Source: Bog-793 sp050010315 (GTDB lineage: Bacteria; Actinomycetota; Acidimicrobiia; Acidimicrobiales; Bog-793). From it: a stretch of DNA of 21,784 bases. Shown piece by piece: positions 1 through 8,931 of the stretch. The notes beneath the pieces are model-generated. The model made no database searches, was not told where the DNA came from, and saw only the letters and a list, made by a program, of their open reading frames with translations. The stretch spans positions 1 to 21,784 of the forward strand of contig JBEKLG010000014.1 of assembly GCA_050010315.1 (NCBI GenBank), in the 5' to 3' direction. Position numbers and translations under genes: made by a program. How positions within the stretch are numbered: the first letter of the stretch is position 1; each line of letters begins with the position of its first letter.

Positions 1-1785
<1,785 letters not shown>

Positions 1786-1799
1786 TCCGCCAGACGTTG

Positions 1800-1820
1800 C
1801 CGGCCTGTCCGGGCGGCCGG
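1800..1820. terminator. GC-rich hairpin between convergent pckG and lhr
   Basis: The inverted repeat CCGGCC (1800-1805) and GGCCGG (1815-1820), with a 9-nt loop, fills the short gap between the two convergent stop codons. It has no U-tract on either side. A bidirectional terminator role is inferred from position only. Confidence 0.4.
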
Positions 1821-4800
1821 TCAGGAGGCGACGCGCCCCGCCGCCATCGGCGGGGTGGCGGCGAGCGGCGAGCCGTCGACCAAGGTGAGCTCCCGGCCGA
1901 TGATCGCCGGCAGACGCGCCGGGCCGAGAACCGACCCGGTGAGGTTGAGCGGGTCCGCCGCAGAGAGGCGAACGGTCACGCCCTCAGGAGGACGAGCGGC
2001 GACCCGGTGGAGGGCGTCGAGGGCTTCAGGCAGGGCGAACTGCTCCCCGGAGAACCCGGTGACGAAGCGGCCGCCGCGCGCGACGCCGCGTACTTCAAAC
2101 CGGCGCAACGCCCAGAGCACGTCGCGCCAGGCGACGGCGAGCGGCTCACGGCCGACGAGGTCCCGGAAGACCACCCCCCAGCGGGCGAGGAGCTGGGCGG
2201 CGGTGGCGTCGGCGAGTTCGTCAGGACCGAAATCGGCCGGCCGCGCCGCTTCGACGAGCGACCAGCGTCCCCCGGCGAGCGCCGGCTCCAGACGCCGACG
2301 CCCGGCCGCGGCGAGACGGTGGGGCGCGGGCCGCGCCCCGCCCGGCCGCGAGAAAAGCGGGTTGCGGTAACGGCCGGCGAGAAGAGCGCGCACCGCGCCG
2401 AACCCGTCGGAGGTTACGAGCCCGCGGGCGACGCCGTCCCACAGCGCCTCGGCGACCTCGAGCGGCATCCTTCCGGTCTCGTTCACGAGGTCGGCGAAGA
2501 AGAGCGCCCCCCTGCCGCCGAGCGCCTCGAGGACCTCCGCCGCGGCGCCCGCACCCGGTGGGCGTGGGCGCTCGTCACCCCGGACCGCAGCGAGCAGCCA
2601 GGCGAGATCCTCGCGGCGGACGAGGGCGACCGGTGTCGCCCGGGAAGGCGTCGCGCCGGCCCGGTGCGGCCCGCCGACGGGTTGGCCGGGGATGGCGAGC
2701 CGCCCCCAGGCGATCTCGCCGCGGGTGCACAGCTCGTCTAGATGGCGCGGCTCGTAGTCGGCGACCCGGGCGGGGAGAATCGCGCTCTCCCAGGCGCCGA
2801 TCGGGGCCTCGATCCCCTGGAGCTGGGTGAGCACCGCCGCGGTCCCCGCGGTGCCGCGCAGGCGCGTTCCCGGCGCGACGTGTTGCCACTCGAGGAGGAA
2901 GCGCACGAGATGCTGTGCGCTCACGGCCTCAATTCGCCGGCGCTCAAGTCCGCGCTGGCGGTTATGGGCACGGGCGACGAGCCTGCGCGACCACCACCGG
3001 TCGTTCCCGATCGCCAACGCCGCGCCGGCCACCTCGGCGCGGCGCAGGGCGCTTTCCACCGCTATTTCGTCCGCGATCCCGATTGCCTCGGCAAGCTCTG
3101 GCGGCGTCGCAGGGCCGACGAGCTCGAGATGACCCCGCAGCGCGAGCTCCAGCGCATCATCGAACGACGGTGCCTCCCCCTGGGCGAGCGCCTCGGGAAG
3201 GCGACTGTTCGGGGTGAAGCAGGCCTCGGGGAAGAGGGCCTCGACCTCGCGGCGCCGCTCGAGCGCGCACCAGCGCTCCGGGCCTGGCCTTGGTGTGGGT
3301 GGCCGAGGCGCGAACGACATCGCCCGGCCGGCGTCGACGAGCGCGGAGAAAAGGTGCCGCCAGCGGTCCTCGGCTGCCAGGACGACCGTGGACTGCAGCA
3401 GGTCGCAGAGCTCGTCCGGGTCGCGCAGGTCCGCCGCGACCTCGGCGCGGATCTCGTCGATGACCGCAGCGTCGATGGCCGTGAGATCGTGGGCCTCGAG
3501 CGGGATGCCGCGGCGGAGCGAGATCGCGCGCGTCCGGCGGTTCTCCAAGGGCGCGTCGTCGAGGAACGTGTACGGCCGGCCGTTCAGGATCTCGTGGGCG
3601 AGGACCGACGGCTCGGTCGTGTCGACGCAGCGCGCCTCGATCGTCGTGGCGCGCAGGCCTTCGAGCAGGCTGACGAGCCCGCTGAGGTCCATCGCCTCGG
3701 TGCAGCAGTCCTCGAGGGTCTGGCGGACGAGCGGGTGGTCGGGGATCTCGATCGGCCCGGAGACGTTCTCCTGGCAGGCGGCGAGCGTCGGGAAGACCGC
3801 CGCCAAGAGGTCGTCGGCCTCCATGCGCTGGATCGCCGGCGGCAGGTGACGTGATCCCCGGAAGCGCGGCGACACGAGGGCGCGGTTGAGGTTCCACCGC
3901 CAGCGCGAACTGAAGATCGGCGTCGGCAGGACGGCCTGGACGAGCACCTCGCGAACGCTCTCCGGTGCAAGCAAGCCGAGGACGCTTTCCAGGGCGAAGG
4001 CGTGCTGCGGCCCGAGGGAGAGCACGACGGCGTCGTCGCTCGCCGCCGCCTGGAGTTCGAAGTCGAACGTCCGGCAGAAGCGCTTCCGGAGCGCGAGCCC
4101 GAGTCCCCGATTGACCCGCGCCCCGTAGGGCGAGTGCACGACGAGCTGCGCGCCGCCGGTGTCGTCGAAGAAGCGTTCGACGACGAGCGATTCTCGCGTC
4201 GGCAGCCCGCCGAGCTCGGCTTGCCCCGCGGCGAGATAGGCGACGACGTCCGCTGCCGGGCGGCGGTCGACCCCGGGGATCCCGGCGAGCCGCGCGACGG
4301 CGAGCGAAGGCCCGCCTTCTCCCAGCGCCTCCGCGACGAGGTGGCGGAGCTTGGAGACCGCCTCCGACAATTCATCGCTGCGCGCCGGTGCCTCGCCGAT
4401 CCAGAACGGCACGGTCGGCGGCGCGCCCCGCGCGTCGGTCACGCGCACGGTGCCCCGTTCGACCCGCTGGATGCGCCACGAGTTCGAACCGAGGAGGAAG
4501 ACGTCGCCGACCATCGCCTCCACGGCGAAGTCCTCGAAAACCGAGCCGACGACGCTGTCGTCGGGCTCGACGACGACCCGGTAGTCGGCGAGTTCGGGTA
4601 TCGCCCCACCCGAGGTCAGCGCCGTGATCGACGCCCCGCGCCGCGCCCGCAGAACGCCGTTCACCCGGTCGCGGTGGACGTAGGCGCCGCGCACGCCGCG
4701 CCCGGTCGGCACCCCTTCGGAGACGAGGGCGACGACCGCCTCGAGGTCGTCGTCGCTGATCGCGGCGTAGGGCGCCGCCCGGCGGATGAGGCCGCAGAGT

Positions 4801-6137
4801 TCGCGCTCGGTGATGCCTGCCTCTCCGCTGGCGGCGCACTCGGCGACGATCTGTTGGGCGAGGATGTCGAGCGGTGCGACGGGGGGGACGGTCGCGTCGA
4901 GCGAACCCTCGGCCACCGCGCAGATGAGGGCGACGCACTCGACGAGTTCGTCCCGGGTGAGCGGGTAGACCCGACCCTTCGGCACGCCGTCGAGGCGGTG
5001 CTCCGCCCTGCCCACCCGCTGCAGGAAGGCGTTGATGCCCCGCGGCGATCCGACCTGGCAGACGAGGTCGACCGGCCCGACGTCGATGCCGAGTTCGAGC
5101 GAAGCCGTCGCCACGACGGCGCGCAGCTCCCCCGCCCGCAGACGGGACTCGATCGAAAGCCGACGCTCCATCGCCACGCTGCCGTGGTGCGCGGCGACGG
5201 TGTCGTCGGCGAACTCGGAACGCAGCAGGTGCGCGATCCGCTCGGCCATTCTCCGGGTGTTGACGAAGACGAGGGTCGTACGGTGGCGGCCGATCTGTTC
5301 GGCGAGCGAGCGCACGACGTCGTCGAGCTGGTCGGTCGTCATCACGGCGCCGAGCTCGTCGGCAGGGAGGACGATGCCGAGGTCGAGCTTGCGGCGGTGG
5401 CCGACGTCGATCACGGCGCAGCGCGGCGAGCCGTCCGCCCTCGAGCGTTCCTGACCCGCGCCGACGAGCAGTCGGGCGATGCGGGCGAGGGGGCGTTGCG
5501 TTGCCGAGCAGCCGATGCGCGTCGGCCGGGGCCGGCCGTTGCCGGTGACGAGCCTGTCGAGGCGTTCGAGGCTGATCGCGAGGTGCGAGCCCCGCTTGTC
5601 GCGGGCGAGGGCGTGGATCTCGTCGACGATGACCGTGCTGACCACGCCGAGCATTTCCCGGCCGCGTCGCGAGGTGAGGAGTAGATAGAGCGACTCGGGG
5701 GTCGTGACGACGATGTCGGGCGGCCGGCGGGCCATCGCGGCGCGCCGTGTCGCCGAGGTGTCGCTGTTGCGGACGGCGATGCGAAGCCCCCGCACGTGGT
5801 GGCCGATCTCCTCGCCGATCGCGACGATCGCCGCGAGCGGGGCTTCGAGGTTCTCCGCGACGTCAACGGTGAGGGCGCGCAGCGGTGAGACGTAGAGAAC
5901 CGACGTTGCCCCGCGATTCCCGGGCGGGGAGGGGTCGTGCAGGCAGCGGTCGATCGCGACGAGGAAGGCGGCGAGGGTTTTGCCCGAGCCGGTTGGTGCG
6001 GCGACGAGGGTGTCCTCGCCGGTGGCGATCGCCGGCCAGCTGAGCGCCTGGGCCGGGGTCGGGCCGTCGGGGAACTGCCGGCGGAACCACTCGGCGACGG
6101 CGGGGTGGAAGGCGTCGAGGGGCGCGGTGACGGCCAC
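1821..6137 (-). CDS. lhr: Lhr-type ATP-dependent DNA helicase (large helicase-related protein)
   Basis: This is a 1438-residue superfamily 2 3'-5' DNA/RNA:DNA helicase used in DNA repair. Visible motifs are Walker A PTGSGKT (residues 48-54), the DEIH box (172-175), GCSATQRPL, and the second RecA domain with FVNTRRMAERIAHLL, ATASLELGIDVG and QRVGRAEHRLD. These are followed by the winged-helix/Lhr core and the long C-terminal half typical of actinobacterial Lhr (about 1500 residues). The frame stays open to 6329, but I chose the GTG at 6137. The first conserved segment begins right after it, a -10-like TAGAAT sits 8 nt upstream, and the longer version would translate through the SOS box and into the preceding gene. 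There is no Shine-Dalgarno sequence, so the mRNA may be leaderless. An SOS box 31 nt upstream indicates LexA control, in line with reports that mycobacterial lhr responds to DNA damage. Confidence 0.95.
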   Translation of the reverse strand: MAVTAPLDAFHPAVAEWFRRQFPDGPTPAQALSWPAIATGEDTLVAAPTGSGKTLAAFLVAIDRCLHDPSPPGNRGATSVLYVSPLRALTVDVAENLEAPLAAIVAIGEEIGHHVRGLRIAVRNSDTSATRRAAMARRPPDIVVTTPESLYLLLTSRRGREMLGVVSTVIVDEIHALARDKRGSHLAISLERLDRLVTGNGRPRPTRIGCSATQRPLARIARLLVGAGQERSRADGSPRCAVIDVGHRRKLDLGIVLPADELGAVMTTDQLDDVVRSLAEQIGRHRTTLVFVNTRRMAERIAHLLRSEFADDTVAAHHGSVAMERRLSIESRLRAGELRAVVATASLELGIDVGPVDLVCQVGSPRGINAFLQRVGRAEHRLDGVPKGRVYPLTRDELVECVALICAVAEGSLDATVPPVAPLDILAQQIVAECAASGEAGITERELCGLIRRAAPYAAISDDDLEAVVALVSEGVPTGRGVRGAYVHRDRVNGVLRARRGASITALTSGGAIPELADYRVVVEPDDSVVGSVFEDFAVEAMVGDVFLLGSNSWRIQRVERGTVRVTDARGAPPTVPFWIGEAPARSDELSEAVSKLRHLVAEALGEGGPSLAVARLAGIPGVDRRPAADVVAYLAAGQAELGGLPTRESLVVERFFDDTGGAQLVVHSPYGARVNRGLGLALRKRFCRTFDFELQAAASDDAVVLSLGPQHAFALESVLGLLAPESVREVLVQAVLPTPIFSSRWRWNLNRALVSPRFRGSRHLPPAIQRMEADDLLAAVFPTLAACQENVSGPIEIPDHPLVRQTLEDCCTEAMDLSGLVSLLEGLRATTIEARCVDTTEPSVLAHEILNGRPYTFLDDAPLENRRTRAISLRRGIPLEAHDLTAIDAAVIDEIRAEVAADLRDPDELCDLLQSTVVLAAEDRWRHLFSALVDAGRAMSFAPRPPTPRPGPERWCALERRREVEALFPEACFTPNSRLPEALAQGEAPSFDDALELALRGHLELVGPATPPELAEAIGIADEIAVESALRRAEVAGAALAIGNDRWWSRRLVARAHNRQRGLERRRIEAVSAQHLVRFLLEWQHVAPGTRLRGTAGTAAVLTQLQGIEAPIGAWESAILPARVADYEPRHLDELCTRGEIAWGRLAIPGQPVGGPHRAGATPSRATPVALVRREDLAWLLAAVRGDERPRPPGAGAAAEVLEALGGRGALFFADLVNETGRMPLEVAEALWDGVARGLVTSDGFGAVRALLAGRYRNPLFSRPGGARPAPHRLAAAGRRRLEPALAGGRWSLVEAARPADFGPDELADATAAQLLARWGVVFRDLVGREPLAVAWRDVLWALRRFEVRGVARGGRFVTGFSGEQFALPEALDALHRVAARPPEGVTVRLSAADPLNLTGSVLGPARLPAIIGRELTLVDGSPLAATPPMAAGRVAS

Positions 6138-6145
6138 GACGCCAC

Positions 6146-6151
6146 ATTCTA
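6146..6151 (-). promoter_or_regulatory. -10-like hexamer of lhr, leaderless arrangement
   Basis: On the minus strand TAGAAT ends 8 nt before the lhr GTG, so transcription would begin at or within a base or two of the start codon. No ribosome binding site is visible. The -35 region expected 16-18 nt further upstream falls on the edge of the SOS box, the right place for repression. This is inferred from spacing and hexamer match only. Confidence 0.5.
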
Positions 6152-6168
6152 CGGCTGGCGACCGCTGA

Positions 6169-6184
6169 TCGAACACATGTTCGT
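6169..6184. promoter_or_regulatory. LexA/SOS box upstream of lhr
   Basis: The 16-mer TCGAACACATGTTCGT contains the perfect inverted repeat CGAACA-N2-TGTTCG and matches the actinobacterial/Gram-positive SOS consensus TCGAAC-N4-GTTCGA at all but the last base. It lies between the preceding gene's stop (6208) and the lhr start (6137), overlapping the inferred -35 element. The same 16-mer with one changed base recurs at 16450-16465. Confidence 0.85.
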
Positions 6185-6207
6185 ATCGATCCGTTCGGAC
6201 CGCCGGT

Positions 6208-6426
6208 TCAGCGCCGGCATCCGGGGTGACGCTCGCCGGGGGTCGTCGCCGAGCGGCCGACGAAGCGCCAGGAGCGGCGGGTTGCGACTGGCCAGCCCGA
6301 CGACGGCGTCGGGACGGGCTCGCCGGCACGGGGCCAGACCGCCTCCACCGCGGCCTCGATTACCCTGCGGATTTCGGGCGGCGCCGCAAGCGGCGGGTGG
6401 GGTTCTCCCCGCTTCGTCGCGCTCAT
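6208..6426 (-). CDS. Small protein coupled to acyl-CoA carboxylase beta subunit (possible epsilon-like subunit)
   Basis: This 72-residue ORF begins at an ATG that overlaps the stop of the upstream carboxylase gene by 4 nt (ATGA), a strong sign of translational coupling. Its sequence has a PPEIRRVIEAAVEAVW helix and then a Trp/Arg-rich SWRFVGR stretch. Actinobacterial acyl-CoA carboxylase beta genes are often followed by a tiny gene for an epsilon (AccE-type) subunit that docks biotin carboxylase to the beta subunit. Those proteins are poorly conserved, with a helical N-terminus and a W/R tail, so this assignment rests on position and general character, not on a specific motif. The gene ends 24 nt before the lhr SOS box. 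Confidence 0.6.
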   Translation of the reverse strand: MSATKRGEPHPPLAAPPEIRRVIEAAVEAVWPRAGEPVPTPSSGWPVATRRSWRFVGRSATTPGERHPGCRR

Positions 6427-7991
6427 AGGGGCTCGTTGCCGTGCTTGCGCTTCGGCAGGTCCTCGCGCTTAGTCGCGAGCATATCGAGGCTGCGGGCGAG
6501 CACTCGCCGGGTCTCGGCGGGATCGACGACGTCGTCGACGTAGCCCCGTTCGGCGGCGACATAGGGGGTCGTGAATCGCTCGGTGTACTGGGCGACGAGC
6601 TCGGCGCGACGTTGGGCCGGGTCGGCCGCTTCCTGGAGCTCGCGGCGGTGCACGATCTCCACCGCCCCCTCGGGGCCCATCACGGCGAGCTCGGCCGAGG
6701 GCCAGGCGTAGCTCAGATCGGTGCCGATCGACTTCGAGTCCATGACGAGGTAGGCGCCGCCGTAGGCCTTGCGGACGATGAACTGGACCCGCGGCACCGA
6801 CGCCTCGCAGTAGGCGTAGAGGAGCTGGGCACCGTGGCGGATGATGCCGCCGAACTCCTGGTCGGTGCCGGGCATGAATCCCGGCACGTCGACGAAGGTG
6901 ACGAGCGGGATGTTGAAGGCGTCGCAGGTCCGCACGAAGCGCCCGCCCTTTTCTGACGAGTCGATGTCGAGCACGCCGGCGAGGACCTGGGGTTGGTTGG
7001 CGACGATGCCCACGACGCGTCCGGCAATTCTCGCCAGGCCGCAGGTGAGGTTCATCGCCCAGAACGGGAAGTACTCAAGGTACCCGCCGTCGTCGACGAC
7101 CGCCTCGATTAGGCGCTTCATGTCGTAGGGCTGGTCTGGCCGCTCCGGAACGAGCGTGCGTAGCTCGGGGGTCAGCCGGTCGGGGTCATCGGCCGGGATT
7201 GTGCGCGGCGGCTCCTCGAGGTTGTTCGAGGGGAGGAACGACAGGAGGTAACGGACGTCGTCAAGGCACGCCCGCTCGTCGGCAGCAACGAAAGCTGCGA
7301 CGCCCGACCGGGTCGCATGGGTCATCGCCCCGCCGAGCTGCTCGGCGCTGACCTCCTCCCCCGTCACGGTGCGCACGACGTCCGGGCCGGTGATGAACAT
7401 GTGGCTCATGCCCTCGACCATGAAGACGAAGTCGGTGAGCGCTGGCGAGTACACGGCGCCGCCCGCCGAGGGGCCGAGCACGACGCTGATCTGGGGCACG
7501 ACACCCGACGCCCTGGCGTTACGGAAGAAGATTCCGCCGAAGCCGTTCAAGGCCGCGACTCCCTCTTGGATGCGGGCTCCGCCGCCGTCACTCATCCCGA
7601 TGAGCGGTACCCCCGACGAGACGGCAAGGTCTTGGATCTTGTGGATCTTCTCGGCATGAGCTTCCCCGAGCGAACCGCCGAAGACTGTGAAATCCTGGCT
7701 GTAGACGCAGACGCGCCGGCCGTCGATCGAGCCGAAGCCGGTGACGACGCCGTCGGTATAGGGCTTGAGATCGTCGAGGCCGACGCCGTGGGCGCGATGG
7801 CGGACGAGCGCGTCGACCTCCTGGAACGTGCCCGTGTCGAGGACGTACTCGATGCGCTCGCGTGCGGTCATCTTCCCTTTCGCGCGTTGGGCCTCGATCG
7901 CCCGTTCGGTCCCGGGTCGACGGGCCTCGGCCTTGCGCCGCTCGAGTTCGGCGAGGCGAGAAGCACGCGGGTTTTCGGCCACGTCCGGCAT
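6423..7991 (-). CDS. accD: Acyl-CoA carboxylase (propionyl/acetyl-CoA) carboxyltransferase beta subunit
   Basis: This is a 522-residue biotin-dependent carboxyltransferase that moves CO2 from carboxybiotin to acetyl- or propionyl-CoA, giving malonyl- or methylmalonyl-CoA. The N-terminal crotonase-like half shows KGKMTARERI, FTVFGGSLGEAHAEKI and the oxyanion segment DGGGARIQEGV. The C-terminal half shows NQPQVLAGVLDIDSSEKG, FVDVPGFMPGTDQE, RKAYGGAYLVM and WPSAELAVMGPEGAVEI. Length is normal for the PccB/AccD5 group. Substrate preference cannot be decided from the sequence alone. It starts 44 nt after the recR stop with no obvious ribosome binding site, and is coupled to the small gene that follows. 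No biotin carboxylase alpha subunit is in the window. Confidence 0.96.
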   Translation of the reverse strand: MPDVAENPRASRLAELERRKAEARRPGTERAIEAQRAKGKMTARERIEYVLDTGTFQEVDALVRHRAHGVGLDDLKPYTDGVVTGFGSIDGRRVCVYSQDFTVFGGSLGEAHAEKIHKIQDLAVSSGVPLIGMSDGGGARIQEGVAALNGFGGIFFRNARASGVVPQISVVLGPSAGGAVYSPALTDFVFMVEGMSHMFITGPDVVRTVTGEEVSAEQLGGAMTHATRSGVAAFVAADERACLDDVRYLLSFLPSNNLEEPPRTIPADDPDRLTPELRTLVPERPDQPYDMKRLIEAVVDDGGYLEYFPFWAMNLTCGLARIAGRVVGIVANQPQVLAGVLDIDSSEKGGRFVRTCDAFNIPLVTFVDVPGFMPGTDQEFGGIIRHGAQLLYAYCEASVPRVQFIVRKAYGGAYLVMDSKSIGTDLSYAWPSAELAVMGPEGAVEIVHRRELQEAADPAQRRAELVAQYTERFTTPYVAAERGYVDDVVDPAETRRVLARSLDMLATKREDLPKRKHGNEPL

Positions 7992-8035
7992 GGCGCGAAG
8001 GTTACCGGGCCCGGGCGATTTCCGTTTTCACCGGG

Positions 8036-8641
8036 TCAGGCGTCGACGTCGCGACGGCCGTCGAGCGCCCGGCCGAGGGTTTGCTCGTCGGCGTACTCGA
8101 GATCGGCACCGACCGGCAGCCCACTCGCGATGCGGGTTACGCGGGCACCGAGAGGCTTCAGAGATCGTGAGAGGTACATCGCCGTGGCATCGCCCTCGAG
8201 GTTCGGGTTGGTGCAGACGATGACCTCGGCGATGTGGTCGTTCTCGACCCGGGCGAGGAGCTCGCGGATGTGGAGCTGTTCGGGTCCGACCCCTTCGAGT
8301 GGGCTCAGCGCGCCACCGAGAACGTGGTAGCGGCCGCGGAAAGAGCTGGTCTTTTCGACCGCGATCACGTCACGAGGGTCTTCGACGACGCAGAGGACGG
8401 ACGGATCCCGCTTCGGATCCGAGCAGATCGAGCAGCGTTCGCCCAATCCGATGTTGAAGCAGACCGAACAGATGACGATGCGCTCTTTCACCTCGACGAT
8501 CGCCCGGGCGAGTCGCAAGGCATCCTCGTCGGGGATTCGCAACAGGTAAAAGGCGATCCGCTGCGCGGACTTCGGGCCGATGCCCGGGAGCCGGCCGAGC
8601 TCGTCGACGAGTTCCTGAATGGGGCCTTCGAACAGCGCCAG
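8036..8641 (-). CDS. recR: Recombination mediator RecR, apparent CTG start
   Basis: RecR works with RecF/RecO to load RecA onto gapped DNA. From 8641 the protein is 201 residues, the normal family length. It begins LALFEGPIQELVDEL followed by the helix-hairpin-helix LPGIGPKSAQRIAF. Four zinc-ligand cysteines are at 58, 61, 70 and 73 (CSVC...CSIC), then the Toprim domain with VVEDPRDVIAVEKT and CTNPNLEGDATAMYL. The first standard initiator, TTG at 8542, would remove the essential N-terminal HhH region. Upstream of the conserved start only CTG codons (8641, 8635) occur before an in-frame TAG at 8651-8653. An AGGAG motif sits 6 nt before the CTG at 8641. Its place downstream of dnaX is typical. 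A start mutation or sequence error is the alternative. Confidence 0.95.
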   Translation of the reverse strand: MALFEGPIQELVDELGRLPGIGPKSAQRIAFYLLRIPDEDALRLARAIVEVKERIVICSVCFNIGLGERCSICSDPKRDPSVLCVVEDPRDVIAVEKTSSFRGRYHVLGGALSPLEGVGPEQLHIRELLARVENDHIAEVIVCTNPNLEGDATAMYLSRSLKPLGARVTRIASGLPVGADLEYADEQTLGRALDGRRDVDA

Positions 8642-8647
8642 GGTCTG

Positions 8648-8652
8648 CTCCT
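8648..8652 (-). promoter_or_regulatory. Ribosome binding site that points to a CTG start for recR
   Basis: On the minus strand AGGAG is followed by the 6-nt spacer CAGACC and then CTG at 8641-8639. It lies 3 nt after the stop of the 91-codon gene and overlaps the TAG that closes the recR frame, so it can serve no upstream start in that frame. Confidence 0.6.
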
Positions 8653-8655
8653 AAC

Positions 8656-8931
8656 TCACTCCGCGACCGACGGACAGCCGGCGTCCCGACTTGGTTCGGC
8701 TTGATCGGCGGGACCGCCCAGTATCTCGCGCAACGCGCTAAGCACGCTTTGCCAGCGCTCGGCGAAACGGGGGCAGGTCGCGACCGGCGAACGGGAAATT
8801 TTCGCCTGCCCCGATGAGGATCGCGCCATCCCCGGAAGTCCGCGGTCTTCCTCGGCGTCGACGAGCCGCCGCCCTGCAGCCGCAAGGCGCGCCCCCAAGA
8901 CGTCGTCGCGCGGTGCTGTCACCGCAGTCAC
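8656..8931 (-). CDS. Unknown 91-residue protein between dnaX and recR
   Basis: The GTG start overlaps the dnaX stop by 4 nt (GTGA) and the stop lies 14 nt before the recR start, so the ORF is tightly built into the operon. In most bacteria this slot holds ybaB/ebfC, encoding a nucleoid-associated protein. I see none of the YbaB features here: no long charged N-terminal helix rich in Met/Gln, no G-GGLV-V strand. What is visible is a basic, Ala/Arg-rich N-terminal helix (DDVLGARLAAAGRRLVDAEE), a Ser-rich middle, and a second helix WQSVLSALREILGG. There is no signal peptide or membrane segment. Other frames across the interval look no better. The function is unrecognised; it may be a lineage-specific replacement or very diverged. 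Confidence 0.6.
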   Translation of the reverse strand: MTAVTAPRDDVLGARLAAAGRRLVDAEEDRGLPGMARSSSGQAKISRSPVATCPRFAERWQSVLSALREILGGPADQAEPSRDAGCPSVAE

